From: JBBQNR01 sp963774075 | GTDB lineage: Bacteria; Actinomycetota; Thermoleophilia; Solirubrobacterales; JBBDJG01 | Length of the DNA stretch: 64,000 nt | Reading direction: 5' to 3' | NCBI GenBank assembly: GCA_963774075.1 | Contig: CAVZDP010000003.1 | Span: 496,001 to 560,000, forward strand | In this document: positions 53,201 through 60,022 of the stretch, in pieces | Layout: each line of letters begins with the position of its first letter | Position numbering within the stretch: the first letter of the stretch is position 1 | Made by a program: the position numbers and the translations under genes | Notes under the pieces: model-generated | Told to the model about the DNA's origin: nothing | What the model saw: the letters and a program-made list of their open reading frames with translations, nothing else | The model's database searches: none

Positions 53201-54598
53201 GACGTGACTGCCGTCGGCCGAGATCCAGTTGTTGTTCGCGAGGCTCGCGGCGCTGGTCGAGGTCCCGAAGGAGATCAGCGTCGTGGTGCCGCTGGCGGCG
53301 GTGCCAGTGCGCTTGTAGATGTCGGGCAGGACGTCGGTGTCGTTGACGTCGAGCTGCTCACTGGTCATGAAGAACAGGCTCGACCCGTCCGGGCTGCCGG
53401 CGCCATTGAAAACGTCGATGTCGAACGGTCCCGACGAGCCCGAGTTTCCCGCCTGGCTGATAAGGCCGAGTCCCGTACCGTCCCTTCCGTAGACATCCCA
53501 GCGGGTCGTGTCGCCGTCATCGGTGTCGAGCTGCTCCATAGTTACGAACGCGATCTTGGTGCCGGTTTCGTCCGCGCCCGCGAACGCTGTGGGGAACGGT
53601 CCGTTCCCGTTGATGTTGCCGGTGGAGATGCGGGTGGTCGTCGTCCCGTTGGCGCGCTCGTAAATGTCGCCCTGCGCGTCGGTGTCGCCTGGCGTGTAGA
53701 CACCTCCGCTGTCGAAGAAGACGCGGGACCCATCGGCCGAGACGTCGCCGCCGAGCGAGTTGGGGTTGAAGCTGGCGGGGTCGGCGAGGTTCGCGTTCGT
53801 GTTCGTCCGCGAGATTAGCTCCGTAACCGGCCCGGAGCGCTCGTAGATGTCGCGCGCCGTGTCGGTGTCATGCGGATGAAGGGACTCGTTCGTCTGGAAG
53901 AAGACGCGAGTACCGTCCTGGGAGAAGCCTCCGAGGTCGTGGAAGTGCACGCCGGGGCCTCCTCCCGAGAAACCGGTGGTGATCAAGCTCGTGTCGCCGG
54001 CGAAGCGCTCGTAGATGTCGGGGGAGCCGCCGTCGGAGTCGTTTGTCGTGAGCGACTCGTTGGTCGTGAAGAACACGCGCGACCCGCTCGCGTTCACCCC
54101 GGCCTGCTTCCCGTTGACGGTGATCGCGATCGACACATCGAATGCACCGTTCCCGGCGGCGCCATCTCCGGCCGAGATCCACGTCGTCACGCCCGCCTCG
54201 CGCATGTAGATGTCCGCGAAGGCGTCCGTGTCGGCCGCGGCAAGCGACTCGGTCGTTCTGAAGAAGACCTTCGAGCCGTCGCCAGAGGCGGCGTTGAAGG
54301 TGGCGTCGAAGGCAGAGTTGCCGGTCCCGCCCTGGCCGAGCGAGATGAGCGTCGTCGTGTTCCCCGACCGCTCGTAGACGTCGATCGAGGAGTCGGTGTC
54401 GCCGGCCACCAGCTGCTCGGCCGTCGTGAAGAAGGCCCGGCTGCCGTCGGTGGAGGCACCGGCGAAGTTGGCGCCGATCCCCCTGTAGCCGCCGGTCGGC
54501 CCGCTCGACACGAGGGAAGTGTGATTTGCCGAGGCGGGAGCGGCAGCGGCAAACAGCGCCACCGCGCAGGCCACCAGCCAACGTCCTCCCAGTCCCAT
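47288..54598 (-). CDS. Giant secreted protein: propeller-like repeats and tandem prealbumin-like domains
   Basis: About 2,436 aa. Signal peptide: MGLGGRWLVACAVALFAAAAP. The body is organised twice in the same way. (1) Propeller-like repeats of about 50 aa ending in TDxxxDVYERxGxTTLIS, each holding DGTRVFFTT. (2) A linker module with TITEG and ASPDPC. (3) Prealbumin-like (SpaA-type) domains. Round one carries one such domain (about residues 690-790). Round two carries eight in tandem (50258-47908), each with SETVPSGW, a Cys pair, and a final TCTFTN. A unique C-terminal domain of about 200 aa follows. No LPxTG, membrane anchor or catalytic motif is seen, so it is probably secreted. ATG 54598 suits the signal peptide; GTG 54628 is the alternative. 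It may be an adhesin or wall-surface filament. It lies downstream of a Crp/Fnr-type gene. Confidence 0.8.
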   Translation of the reverse strand: MGLGGRWLVACAVALFAAAAPASANHTSLVSSGPTGGYRGIGANFAGASTDGSRAFFTTAEQLVAGDTDSSIDVYERSGNTTTLISLGQGGTGNSAFDATFNAASGDGSKVFFRTTESLAAADTDAFADIYMREAGVTTWISAGDGAAGNGAFDVSIAITVNGKQAGVNASGSRVFFTTNESLTTNDSDGGSPDIYERFAGDTSLITTGFSGGGPGVHFHDLGGFSQDGTRVFFQTNESLHPHDTDTARDIYERSGPVTELISRTNTNANLADPASFNPNSLGGDVSADGSRVFFDSGGVYTPGDTDAQGDIYERANGTTTTRISTGNINGNGPFPTAFAGADETGTKIAFVTMEQLDTDDGDTTRWDVYGRDGTGLGLISQAGNSGSSGPFDIDVFNGAGSPDGSSLFFMTSEQLDVNDTDVLPDIYKRTGTAASGTTTLISFGTSTSAASLANNNWISADGSHVFFQTADSLVSDDTDSSIDIYERFGTQTRLVSKGRFGGNSVNTPTFWKASSDGLRAFFTTTDSLTGEDIDVSQSDVYMAATERASANGSISTGGSASAGDPLETVVSTPSSGLVTITEGTTTGTQPTGASFVDWESAISAPTVSAATPHQFIFRIHTSMLPPNFVDVTQGVASRNGVNLSVCIGAGASPDPCVSLADSGISGDQVTVTVRATTGGSYRFGYQSGKITAVKDAVPNDVQDFDLSVGGPGGLSPASFQLDDSTEATLPSSLTFNDVAVSNGYTLSETLPVNWTQTGASCSDASPLSNIDVGFGETVTCTITNTKQEAPETSTALDRVTKGPDGGNDTVTPSFRAVCQDGAFFETAESLVSADGDSANDVYLRLNGATTLISTGPGTGNGSSMAFEGASDDCSRAFFSTTGSLDPTNDTDSASDVYERTGATTNLISTGPGSGNASSMFFTGSSLDGTRVFFRTTGSLDPTNDTDASVQDIYQRLGSTTTLISTGPGTGNNQTMNFSGASTDGTRVFFTTGGSLDPTNDTDANADVYQRFGSTTTLISTGPGGGNVQSMTFLRASDDGTRVFFSTLGSLDSTNDTDVVQDVYERFGSTTTLISTGPGSGNGSSMTFAGASSTGNRVFFTTTGSLDATNDTDAVQDIYERAGSTTTLISTGPGSGNGSQMNFEQASQDGTRVVFTTTGSLDPTNDTDSDQDIYERAAGATTLVSRGQVAGPGVSFASFAGASADGTRVVFQTPQQLVSQDTDSSQDVYERSNGFTTLLSNGPDGGNGGQSASVPTFSGRRGISADGLHVFIQTQEALLAGDSDGMTDIYRANLDGASQTVGGGETVQTGGAPSASDPTETAVTTPATGAGGSVTITEGPVNQGTPSGFQVLDWQVNVSAPAGTTADPLQLVFRVDASILPAGTNETNLQVFRNGSAVPACTGLPNQASPDPCIPTGGRVALGGGDVQVTVLSSAASAWNFGAANGSVTIIKNAQPDDPQDFSFSAGGGLDPTGFQLDDDGDNGNALSNTRTYADVAPGTYSVSETVPGGWDQSSATCSDGSPVSAISVSPAESVTCTFTNQKRGTIVVKKDAQPNDAQDFSFTAGGGLAPASFQLDDDADGTLSDTQTFSNVPVGSGYSIAESVPSGWDQSSATCDDGSPVSNINVAPDETVTCTFTNRKRGTIVVTKNAQPDGAQDFSFTTGGGLTPASFQLDDDTDPTLSDTQTFSSVPSGSGYSVSETVPSGWDQQSATCDDGSPISNIDVAPAETVTCTFTNRKRGQVVVVMDAVPNDAQDFSFTAGGGLSPTSFQLDDDSDGTLSNTRTFNDVVPGSGYSISETVPGGWDQQSVSCDDGSPVSNIDVGAGEVVTCTFTNRKRGQIVIVKDAQPDDPQDFSFNAGGGLSPSSFQLDDDSNGTLSNTRTFSDVVPGSGYSVSETVPSGWDQQSVSCSDGSPVSNIDVGAGETVTCTFTNAQRGQIAVVKDALPNDPQDFDFTAGGGLSPTSFQLDDDSDGTLSNTRMFEVVNGSGYSLSETVPSGWDQQSATCSDGSPVSNIDVSSGETVTCTFTNRKRGQIVAVKDAVPNDAQDFSFTAGGGLSPTSFQLDDDSDGTLSNTRTFTDVPPATGYSLSETVPSGWHQQSANCSDGSPISNIDLSAGETITCTFTNQKRGQITLVKDTVPNDPQNFSFTAGGGLTPASFQLDDDSDPALSNTRTFNDVVPGSGYTLSETVPANWYQGLAECSDSSPVTNIDVSPGESLTCTFTNAKNYPRPGGGTPLRVPLVPEFKQCTSPNATHIGPLNEPSCTSPALESNELTMASTGVGQGSARLDVQPGNTSTQADEADFRISASASDVRKKSDGTDYTGKVILESTLRITDRSNDVAGVASGTAGDLAFALGIQCVATPGAAGATCTINTTADTLVPGTVLEGKRAIISALSLVLKDLGANATGASPGCDPNCGDGDEKVFLRQGVFAP
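47908..50258 (-). repeat. Eight tandem 294-bp repeats encoding prealbumin-like domains
   Basis: Unit boundaries marked by the KRGQI or KRGTI codons fall near 48200, 48494, 48785, 49079, 49373, 49667, 49961 and 50252, giving a period of 294 bp with two 291-bp units. Each unit encodes 98 (or 97) aa. Similarity at the DNA level shows recent amplification, and such arrays vary readily in copy number. Confidence 0.88.
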
Positions 54599-54655
54599 GG
54601 TCGAAACGCTAAGTCCGTGCCCGAGCACGTTCCACGGATTCCGCCACGAACCGAA

Positions 54656-54671
54656 TGTGAGCCTTTACACA
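54656..54671 (-). promoter_or_regulatory. Crp-type palindrome upstream of the giant gene
   Basis: Read on the minus strand, TGTGTAAAGGCTCACA matches the Crp consensus TGTGA-N6-TCACA at nine of ten positions. It lies 28 bp upstream of GTG 54628 and 58 bp upstream of ATG 54598. The Crp/Fnr gene just upstream is the obvious candidate ligand. Binding is inferred only. Confidence 0.5.
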
Positions 54672-54785
54672 GTCGGCGCGAGCGGCAGTAGCGGCCAAGA
54701 ACATCACTGACATCCCATCCAGCGACGCATGGGAGGACTCTAACCGCGATCACCGGGGCGCTGGTAGCCCCAGGGGCGATCATTC

Positions 54786-54808
54786 ATCCGATCGATGTAA
54801 TCCGATCG
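54786..54808. promoter_or_regulatory. Direct repeat ATCCGATCG in the Crp/giant-gene intergenic region
   Basis: ATCCGATCG occurs twice, 14 bp start to start. The repeat contains the palindrome CGATCG and could bind a regulator or be chance. It lies between the Crp/Fnr stop and the giant gene. Confidence 0.35.
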
Positions 54809-54835
54809 GCTATTTCGATTCGTGCCTGATGAGCG

Positions 54836-55513
54836 TCAGCGGGCGCGCTCGCGCAGCGCGTCGGTGTCGAGGACGGTCATCGTCCTGCGCCCGGTCTCGA
54901 GCCAACCCAGATCGCGCATCGCCTGGAGCGCCTTTGCGACGGCCTCTCGGGAGCAGCCCGTCCACCCCGCCAGCTCTTCCTGCGAGAGCGGCAGGTCGAT
55001 CCTCACGCCGCCGTCGACCGCCTGACCGAACCGCTCGACGAGCTCCGTTATCCGACCCGCAACTCGGCCCATGCTGTCCATGGCCGCGAACTCGACGCGC
55101 TTCTGGTCGGCGTCACGGAGCCGCGAGCTCAGCATCCGCAGGATCACGAAGGCGACCTTGGGATGTGACTCCAGGAACGACTTGAACAGCTCCGTGCGGA
55201 TCGCGAGCGCCTCCACCTGCTCGAGCGCCTCGGCCGTCGCCGACCGAGGCTCGCCGTCGATCGCCGACAACTCGCCGAGCAGGTCGCCCTCGCCGCGCAC
55301 CCCCAGCAGCGTCTCGCGGCCCTGGTCGCTCGTGCAGGTCAGCTTGACCTTCCCACTCAAGAGGACGAGCACCCGGTCGGACTGCTGTCCCTCGTGGAAG
55401 AGGGCCGCGCCGCGCTCGAACCTGCGAACGACGGAGATCTGCCGCAGCTCGGCCGAGTCCTCCGCGCTGAGGGCCGGCAGGAAGACCATTTCTGCGGTCG
55501 GCTCGGAAGCCAT
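54836..55513 (-). CDS. Crp/Fnr-family transcriptional regulator
   Basis: 225 aa. The N-terminal cyclic-nucleotide-binding fold (about 10-125) carries the phosphate-binding cassette GDLLGELSAIDGEPRSATAEA, with the Arg-Ser pair that contacts cAMP in Crp. The C-terminal winged helix (about 160-220) has LSQEELAGWTGCSREAVAKAL. There is no FNR iron-sulfur cysteine set, so ligand binding rather than oxygen sensing is likely. Its closest downstream target is the giant secreted protein gene. Confidence 0.9.
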   Translation of the reverse strand: MASEPTAEMVFLPALSAEDSAELRQISVVRRFERGAALFHEGQQSDRVLVLLSGKVKLTCTSDQGRETLLGVRGEGDLLGELSAIDGEPRSATAEALEQVEALAIRTELFKSFLESHPKVAFVILRMLSSRLRDADQKRVEFAAMDSMGRVAGRITELVERFGQAVDGGVRIDLPLSQEELAGWTGCSREAVAKALQAMRDLGWLETGRRTMTVLDTDALRERAR

Positions 55514-55557
55514 CCGCCGACCCTACCCCGCCGGTGGCGTCACAATCCAGCCATCTG

Positions 55558-55630
55558 GCCCCAGTAGCTCAGCGGATAGAGCGACCGCCTCCTAAGCGGT
55601 AGGTCGCAGGTTCGACTCCTGCCTGGGGCG
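55558..55630 (+). tRNA. tRNA-Arg (anticodon CCU)
   Basis: A 73-nt cloverleaf: acceptor GCCCCAG/CTGGGGC, D-arm AGCTCAGCGGATAGAGC, anticodon arm ACCGC/GCGGT with loop CTCCTAA (CCU, reading AGG), T-arm GCAGG/CCTGC with TTCGACT, and discriminator G. No CCA is encoded. I see no phage gene next to it. Confidence 0.96.
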
Positions 55631-55636
55631 CTCGTT

Positions 55637-55642
55637 TAGGGT
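55637..55642 (+). promoter_or_regulatory. Candidate -10 box for the gene after tRNA-Arg
   Basis: TAGGGT starts seven bases after the tRNA 3' end and ends eight bases before ATG 55651, so that gene may have a separate leaderless transcript. Confidence 0.4.
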
Positions 55643-55650
55643 TACGGCGC

Positions 55651-56295
55651 ATGAACGGGGTTGCCGACGCCGGGTACGGGGACGAACGTCCGCTTCCCAG
55701 GAGCTCCCTCCCGCCCGTCGCGGCCGTGGCGGTCGCAATCCTCGCTGCCCTGCTCGTGTGGCTCCTGGCCGTGGACGACGATCTCTCCTCGGTGGCGAGA
55801 AAGGGCGGCACCGGCGCCGCGAGCATCCCGACCGCCCAGCCGGTCGCGGCGTCCACCGAGCAGCTCGAGGCGCTGGCCCGGGCGGCGAACTACCCCGTCT
55901 ACTGGCTGGGACCCGGGCGCGGGCAGAAGCACGAGGTCACGCGATTGGCCGATGGGCGCGTCTTCATCCGCTACCTGCCGCCAAACGTGAAGCCCGGAAG
56001 CCCGAGCCTCGACTTCGACTTCGTCGCCACCTACCCCGACCGCAACGCCTTTCGGTCCGTACGACGGGCGAGCAGGCAACGGGGGGCGATAACGAGGACT
56101 CTCAGAGGCGGCGGGATCGCGGTGGCCAACGAGCGAGGGCGGGAAATCGTGCGGGCGACTGCAAGGCGCCTGCCCGTCCCGCCCGTCTTCTTCGCCGAGC
56201 CCGACTCGGAGGTGCTGGTGGAGGTCTACGACCCGGTGTCGGCGGAGCGCGCGTTTCGCGAGGTCGAAACCCGGCGGGTTCGCCCGATCCGCTGA
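55651..56295 (+). CDS. Membrane-anchored protein of unknown function (214 aa)
   Basis: I do not recognise a family. A single membrane helix (about 21-42, VAAVAVAILAALLVWLLAV) anchors a C-terminal domain presumably outside the cell. That domain begins after a Ser/Thr/Ala-rich linker; it has the beta-rich core YPVYWLGPGRGQKHEVTRLADGRVFIRYLPP (part shown) and later FVATYPDRNAF. It is probably involved in envelope function; the next gene is also membrane-located and follows on the same strand. Confidence 0.65.
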   Translation: MNGVADAGYGDERPLPRSSLPPVAAVAVAILAALLVWLLAVDDDLSSVARKGGTGAASIPTAQPVAASTEQLEALARAANYPVYWLGPGRGQKHEVTRLADGRVFIRYLPPNVKPGSPSLDFDFVATYPDRNAFRSVRRASRQRGAITRTLRGGGIAVANERGREIVRATARRLPVPPVFFAEPDSEVLVEVYDPVSAERAFREVETRRVRPIR

Positions 56296-56351
56296 GACGT
56301 GCTTCCGTTGGGTCCGACCACGATCAGGCATGAACGATTGATGGCCACGCA

Positions 56352-58739
56352 ATGAGCATCTTCGTCTCCTGGGTCGTCTTCCCGCTCCTCCTCGGCGCCC
56401 TGTCGCTCGGCTGCGGCCTGCTGCTGGAGTACGCCTGCAGGACGCGCTTGCCGGGCACATTGCTTGCGCCGGTGGGCCTCTCCGTGGTGATCGTTGCGGG
56501 GGTATTCATGACGATGACCGACGCCACCGCAGAGCTGGCCGCCCCCCTCGTGGTGGGACTGGCGGTGGCCGGGTTCGCCTTCTCTTCGCCGGCGCGCCTG
56601 CGCGAGGTCGACGGCTGGGCGCTCGCCGCGGCGCTGGGGGCGCTCGGAGCGTTCGCCGCACCGATCGTTTTCTCGGGTGAGGCGACCTTCGCCGGCTACG
56701 TGCGCCTCGACGACACGTCGGCCTGGTTCGCGATCACCGATGTCCTGATGGACCGCGGGCGGGATCTCGACGGTCTGCCTCTATCGGGGTTCGAGTTGAC
56801 CGTGAACGAGTACATCGACAACGGATATCCCGTCGGCTCGTTCCTGCCGCTGGGTATCGGGAGCGTCCTCCTCGACCGCGACGTCGCGTGGCTGTTCCAA
56901 CCCGTCATCGCCTTCTACGCGGCGATGCTGGCGCTGGGCCTGTACACGCTCGTATCGAGACTGGTGGATTCGCGGCCGCTGAGCGCCCTCGTCGCCTTCG
57001 TCGCCAGCCAGCCGGCGCTGCTCTTCGCGTACTCGTTGCTGGGTGGGATCAAGGAGGTCGCAGCGGCAGCGGTGCTCGTGACGCTCCCCGTGCTGCTCCT
57101 GTACGTGATCGGACGCGAGGTCCGCTGGCGTACCCTCGCGGCGCCGGCCATGGCGTGCGCTGCCGTGCTCGCGATCCTCAGTCTCGGAGGCGCCGTCTGG
57201 CTCGTGGCTCCGCTCGTCGCCGCACTTGTGATCGTCGTCATCCGTCGCGACCTCGAGCTCCCCACGATCGCATGGCGCGTGGGCGCCTTCGCCGGCTTCA
57301 CGCTTCTGTTCGCGATCCCGACCCTGATCGAATCGTCGGGCTTCTTCTCGGCGGGCAGCAGGCAGACGCTCTCCAGCGGCTCGGAGCTCGGGATCCTCGA
57401 GGGCCCGCTCAACACGCTCCAGGTCCTCGGCATCTGGCCCGCCGACGACTTCCGCGTGGACCCGGATCAACTCGGGATCACATACGCGCTGCTGGCACTG
57501 CTCGCGATCGGCGCGGCGGCCGGCGTCGCCTACGCCTGGATGCGCCGCGCTTGGGGACCGCTCCTCCTCCTCTCGGGCGCGATCGTGGGGTCGCTGATCT
57601 CCGCCTTCTGGGGCTCGCCGTGGGTGGACGCCAAGGCCTTCAGCATCGCGTCGTCGACGTTCGTGCTGTTCGGTCTGCTCGGCGCGGTGGCGCTCGTGAG
57701 GGCCACCGTTCCTGCCCTCGGTGCGTACTCGAGCGTGCGGTTGGTGGCGGCGGCTTTCGTGGCAGTCCTGCTGGCCGGAGGAGTGCTGTGGTCGAACGTC
57801 CTCGCCTACACGAAGGTGAACCTGGCCCCCGGCGACCGGATGGAGGAGCTGAGGCAGATCGGCGAGGACATCACCGGCGAGGGCCCAACGCTCATGACCG
57901 AGCCGGAGATCTACCTCAGACACTTCCTGAGGGGCGCCGAGGCGGACGCGGCATCGCTCATCTTCCGCCGGCCCGTGTTCCTCAAAAGCGGCAGGACCCT
58001 GACCTCCTTCGTGGTCCGGGCGGGGAATGTCGAGCGCGGCTTCGCCGACATCGATCGCTTCCGAGTTCAGAGTGTCCTCGTCTTCAAGACGCTCGTGCTG
58101 CGTCGCACGCCGGTCGGAAGCCGGCCGCCGGCGGCCTATCGTCTGGTCTCGCGTGGCCGCTACTACGAGGTCTGGCAGCGGCCCGACACACCGTCTCGGC
58201 CGACGATCGAGCACCTGTCGCTCGGCAGCCGTCTCGAGGCGACAGGGCGACCGCGCTGCCGGGACGTTCGGCGGCTCGCGCGCCGCGCCGGACCCGGCGG
58301 CGTCCTCGCCACCGTTCGCCGCAAGACGGCGCTCGTTGCGTCGCAGATGATCGAGCCCACCGACGACTTCACGCTCGGCTCGCGCTTCATCGCTCCGGAG
58401 ACGGCTCGGTACGGAGTTTGGCTGGGAGGGGCTGGATTCCACCGGCGGGTGGAGATATCGGTCGACGGAAGGGGCGCTGGCGTGGATCGCCACCGTCTGA
58501 GCAACCCCCGCCAGTACCACCCCTTCGGAGCCGTCGAGCTGACTCGCGGGACACATGTCCTCACGCTCAAATACGGCCCGCCCGACCTCCATCCCGGAAC
58601 GGCGGGCAGCCGGCGGACGATCGGCCCGGTCGTACTGAGCCGGGGCACCGCCGCCCAACCGGTCTCGCTCGTCTCCCCCTCGAGGGCGTCCTCTCTCTGC
58701 GGCCAGCGACTCGACTGGGTCGAGGCACTGGGCTCCTGA
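56352..58739 (+). CDS. Large polytopic membrane protein, GT-C glycosyltransferase-like
   Basis: 795 aa. Residues 1-490 contain about 12-13 hydrophobic helices; an early external loop holds RLDDTSAWFAITDVLMDRGRD, which resembles the Asp-containing first loop of GT-C fold transferases using lipid-linked sugars. Residues 490-795 are extracytoplasmic and beta-rich (SVDGRGAGVDRHRLSNPRQY, part shown), perhaps a carbohydrate-binding domain as in arabinofuranosyl- or mannosyltransferases. The exact motif set of known families is not seen, so this is inference from topology. The gene overlaps nothing; it converges with the reductase. Confidence 0.6.
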   Translation: MSIFVSWVVFPLLLGALSLGCGLLLEYACRTRLPGTLLAPVGLSVVIVAGVFMTMTDATAELAAPLVVGLAVAGFAFSSPARLREVDGWALAAALGALGAFAAPIVFSGEATFAGYVRLDDTSAWFAITDVLMDRGRDLDGLPLSGFELTVNEYIDNGYPVGSFLPLGIGSVLLDRDVAWLFQPVIAFYAAMLALGLYTLVSRLVDSRPLSALVAFVASQPALLFAYSLLGGIKEVAAAAVLVTLPVLLLYVIGREVRWRTLAAPAMACAAVLAILSLGGAVWLVAPLVAALVIVVIRRDLELPTIAWRVGAFAGFTLLFAIPTLIESSGFFSAGSRQTLSSGSELGILEGPLNTLQVLGIWPADDFRVDPDQLGITYALLALLAIGAAAGVAYAWMRRAWGPLLLLSGAIVGSLISAFWGSPWVDAKAFSIASSTFVLFGLLGAVALVRATVPALGAYSSVRLVAAAFVAVLLAGGVLWSNVLAYTKVNLAPGDRMEELRQIGEDITGEGPTLMTEPEIYLRHFLRGAEADAASLIFRRPVFLKSGRTLTSFVVRAGNVERGFADIDRFRVQSVLVFKTLVLRRTPVGSRPPAAYRLVSRGRYYEVWQRPDTPSRPTIEHLSLGSRLEATGRPRCRDVRRLARRAGPGGVLATVRRKTALVASQMIEPTDDFTLGSRFIAPETARYGVWLGGAGFHRRVEISVDGRGAGVDRHRLSNPRQYHPFGAVELTRGTHVLTLKYGPPDLHPGTAGSRRTIGPVVLSRGTAAQPVSLVSPSRASSLCGQRLDWVEALGS

Positions 58740-58746
58740 CGGTCGA

Positions 58747-59931
58747 CTATCGAGTCCCCGTCAGGTTGTCCTGCGCCTCCGCCCGCCCGACGGCTCGGCG
58801 GCCCCAGTTGGCCTTCTCGGCGTAGCCGGCCAGGCGCTCGAAGTAGTCCTCGATCGGCGTGACCCGGATCCCGGACCGCTCGAGCGCATGGCGCGCGTGC
58901 TGATCGCGGTAGGAGACGCGCATCGAGAAGTACGGATAGAAGACGCTCGTCCGCTCGATCCCCTTGCGCAACTTCTCCTTGCCGATGCGGACGAGCAGCG
59001 GCTGGAGCACGCGGCGCCAGACCGACGGTGGTACGAGCACAGGCTTGCGGCGGTCGAAGTAGCGGGCGGAGAGGTCGATCAGGCGGCCGACGGTGGTCGC
59101 CTGCGGGCCCGCGACGAGGTGAAACGTCCCGTTGCATTCGTCGGGCCGGCTCGAGAGCTCGAACACCGCGTCGGCAACGTAGTCGGCGGGGACGACGTCG
59201 ACGGGTGCCGAGCGCTGCGCCGGCAGCACGGGCAGGTTGCCGCGTGCGAACGCCTTCAGCGGTGAATAGAGGACGTTGAACGCGGGCGTCCAGCCGCTCC
59301 GACGCTCGCCGACGATGATGCTCGGGCGCAGGACCTGGACCGGCATGCCTGCGGCGCGCTCTCGCACGAGGCGCTCCGCTTCGAACTTGGACCGCTCGTA
59401 GGGGTTGCGGAAGCTTTGACCGACGTCGAGATCGTCCTCGCCGAAGTCTCCCGTATGGGTGCCGGCGACGTAGGCGGTGGATATGTAGGACAGACGGCGA
59501 AGCCGCCCGCGCCGCTGGCATTCGCCGGCCAGGTCGAGCACCTTTCGCGTCCCTTCGACGTTGATCTGGCGCGATTGCTCCAGCGGGAGGGAGAACGAGA
59601 CCGACGCCGCCGAATGGATGATGTCGGTAACGCGTTCCGCGAGCAGCTCGCGACGGCGGCCGTCGAGCCCCAGCCCCGGCGCCTCGACGTCACCGGTGAC
59701 CGCCTGCACGCGGCCGGCAAAGGCGTCCCCGCGGCCGAAGAGAGTCTGCATCGTCGATCGCAGGCGGGCTTCGGCCTCGGCGTCGTCGGCGGCACGCACG
59801 AGGGCGTAGACGGGGCGGTCCGTGCGCTCGAGGTAGCGCGCGAGGACCTCCATCCCCACGAAGCCCGTCGCGCCCGTCAGCAGCAGGCCGTCGCGGGCGC
59901 CTGGGGCGTTGGTCTGGCGGATTCCCGGCAC
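58747..59931 (-). CDS. Thioester-reductase/fatty acyl-CoA reductase-like extended SDR
   Basis: NAD(P)-dependent reductase of the NAD_binding_4 group, which reduces acyl-CoA or carrier-bound thioesters to aldehydes or alcohols. Rossmann motif LLLTGATGFVGMEVLARY (about 16-33), VTDIIHSAASVSFS, the active-site YISTAYVAG and the catalytic pair in NPYERSKFEAE (Tyr-x-x-x-Lys). The C-terminal part is helix-rich (VWRRVLQPLLVRIGKEKLR). It has 394 aa from GTG. No peptide-synthetase domain is fused, so it may work on fatty acyl substrates. Confidence 0.82.
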   Translation of the reverse strand: MPGIRQTNAPGARDGLLLTGATGFVGMEVLARYLERTDRPVYALVRAADDAEAEARLRSTMQTLFGRGDAFAGRVQAVTGDVEAPGLGLDGRRRELLAERVTDIIHSAASVSFSLPLEQSRQINVEGTRKVLDLAGECQRRGRLRRLSYISTAYVAGTHTGDFGEDDLDVGQSFRNPYERSKFEAERLVRERAAGMPVQVLRPSIIVGERRSGWTPAFNVLYSPLKAFARGNLPVLPAQRSAPVDVVPADYVADAVFELSSRPDECNGTFHLVAGPQATTVGRLIDLSARYFDRRKPVLVPPSVWRRVLQPLLVRIGKEKLRKGIERTSVFYPYFSMRVSYRDQHARHALERSGIRVTPIEDYFERLAGYAEKANWGRRAVGRAEAQDNLTGTR

Positions 59932-60022
59932 TCCTCCGACCTTCCTCGCAGGCCGACTCCTGAAACCGGTAAATGCGGCTGGACGGCCGGTTGTTGGACC
60001 CTAGCTACCGCCTAGCGGTCCA

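Noticed and set aside
55558..55630. tRNA-Arg as an integration site of a mobile element
   Set aside because: No integrase, no duplicated tRNA 3' end and no composition change on either side.
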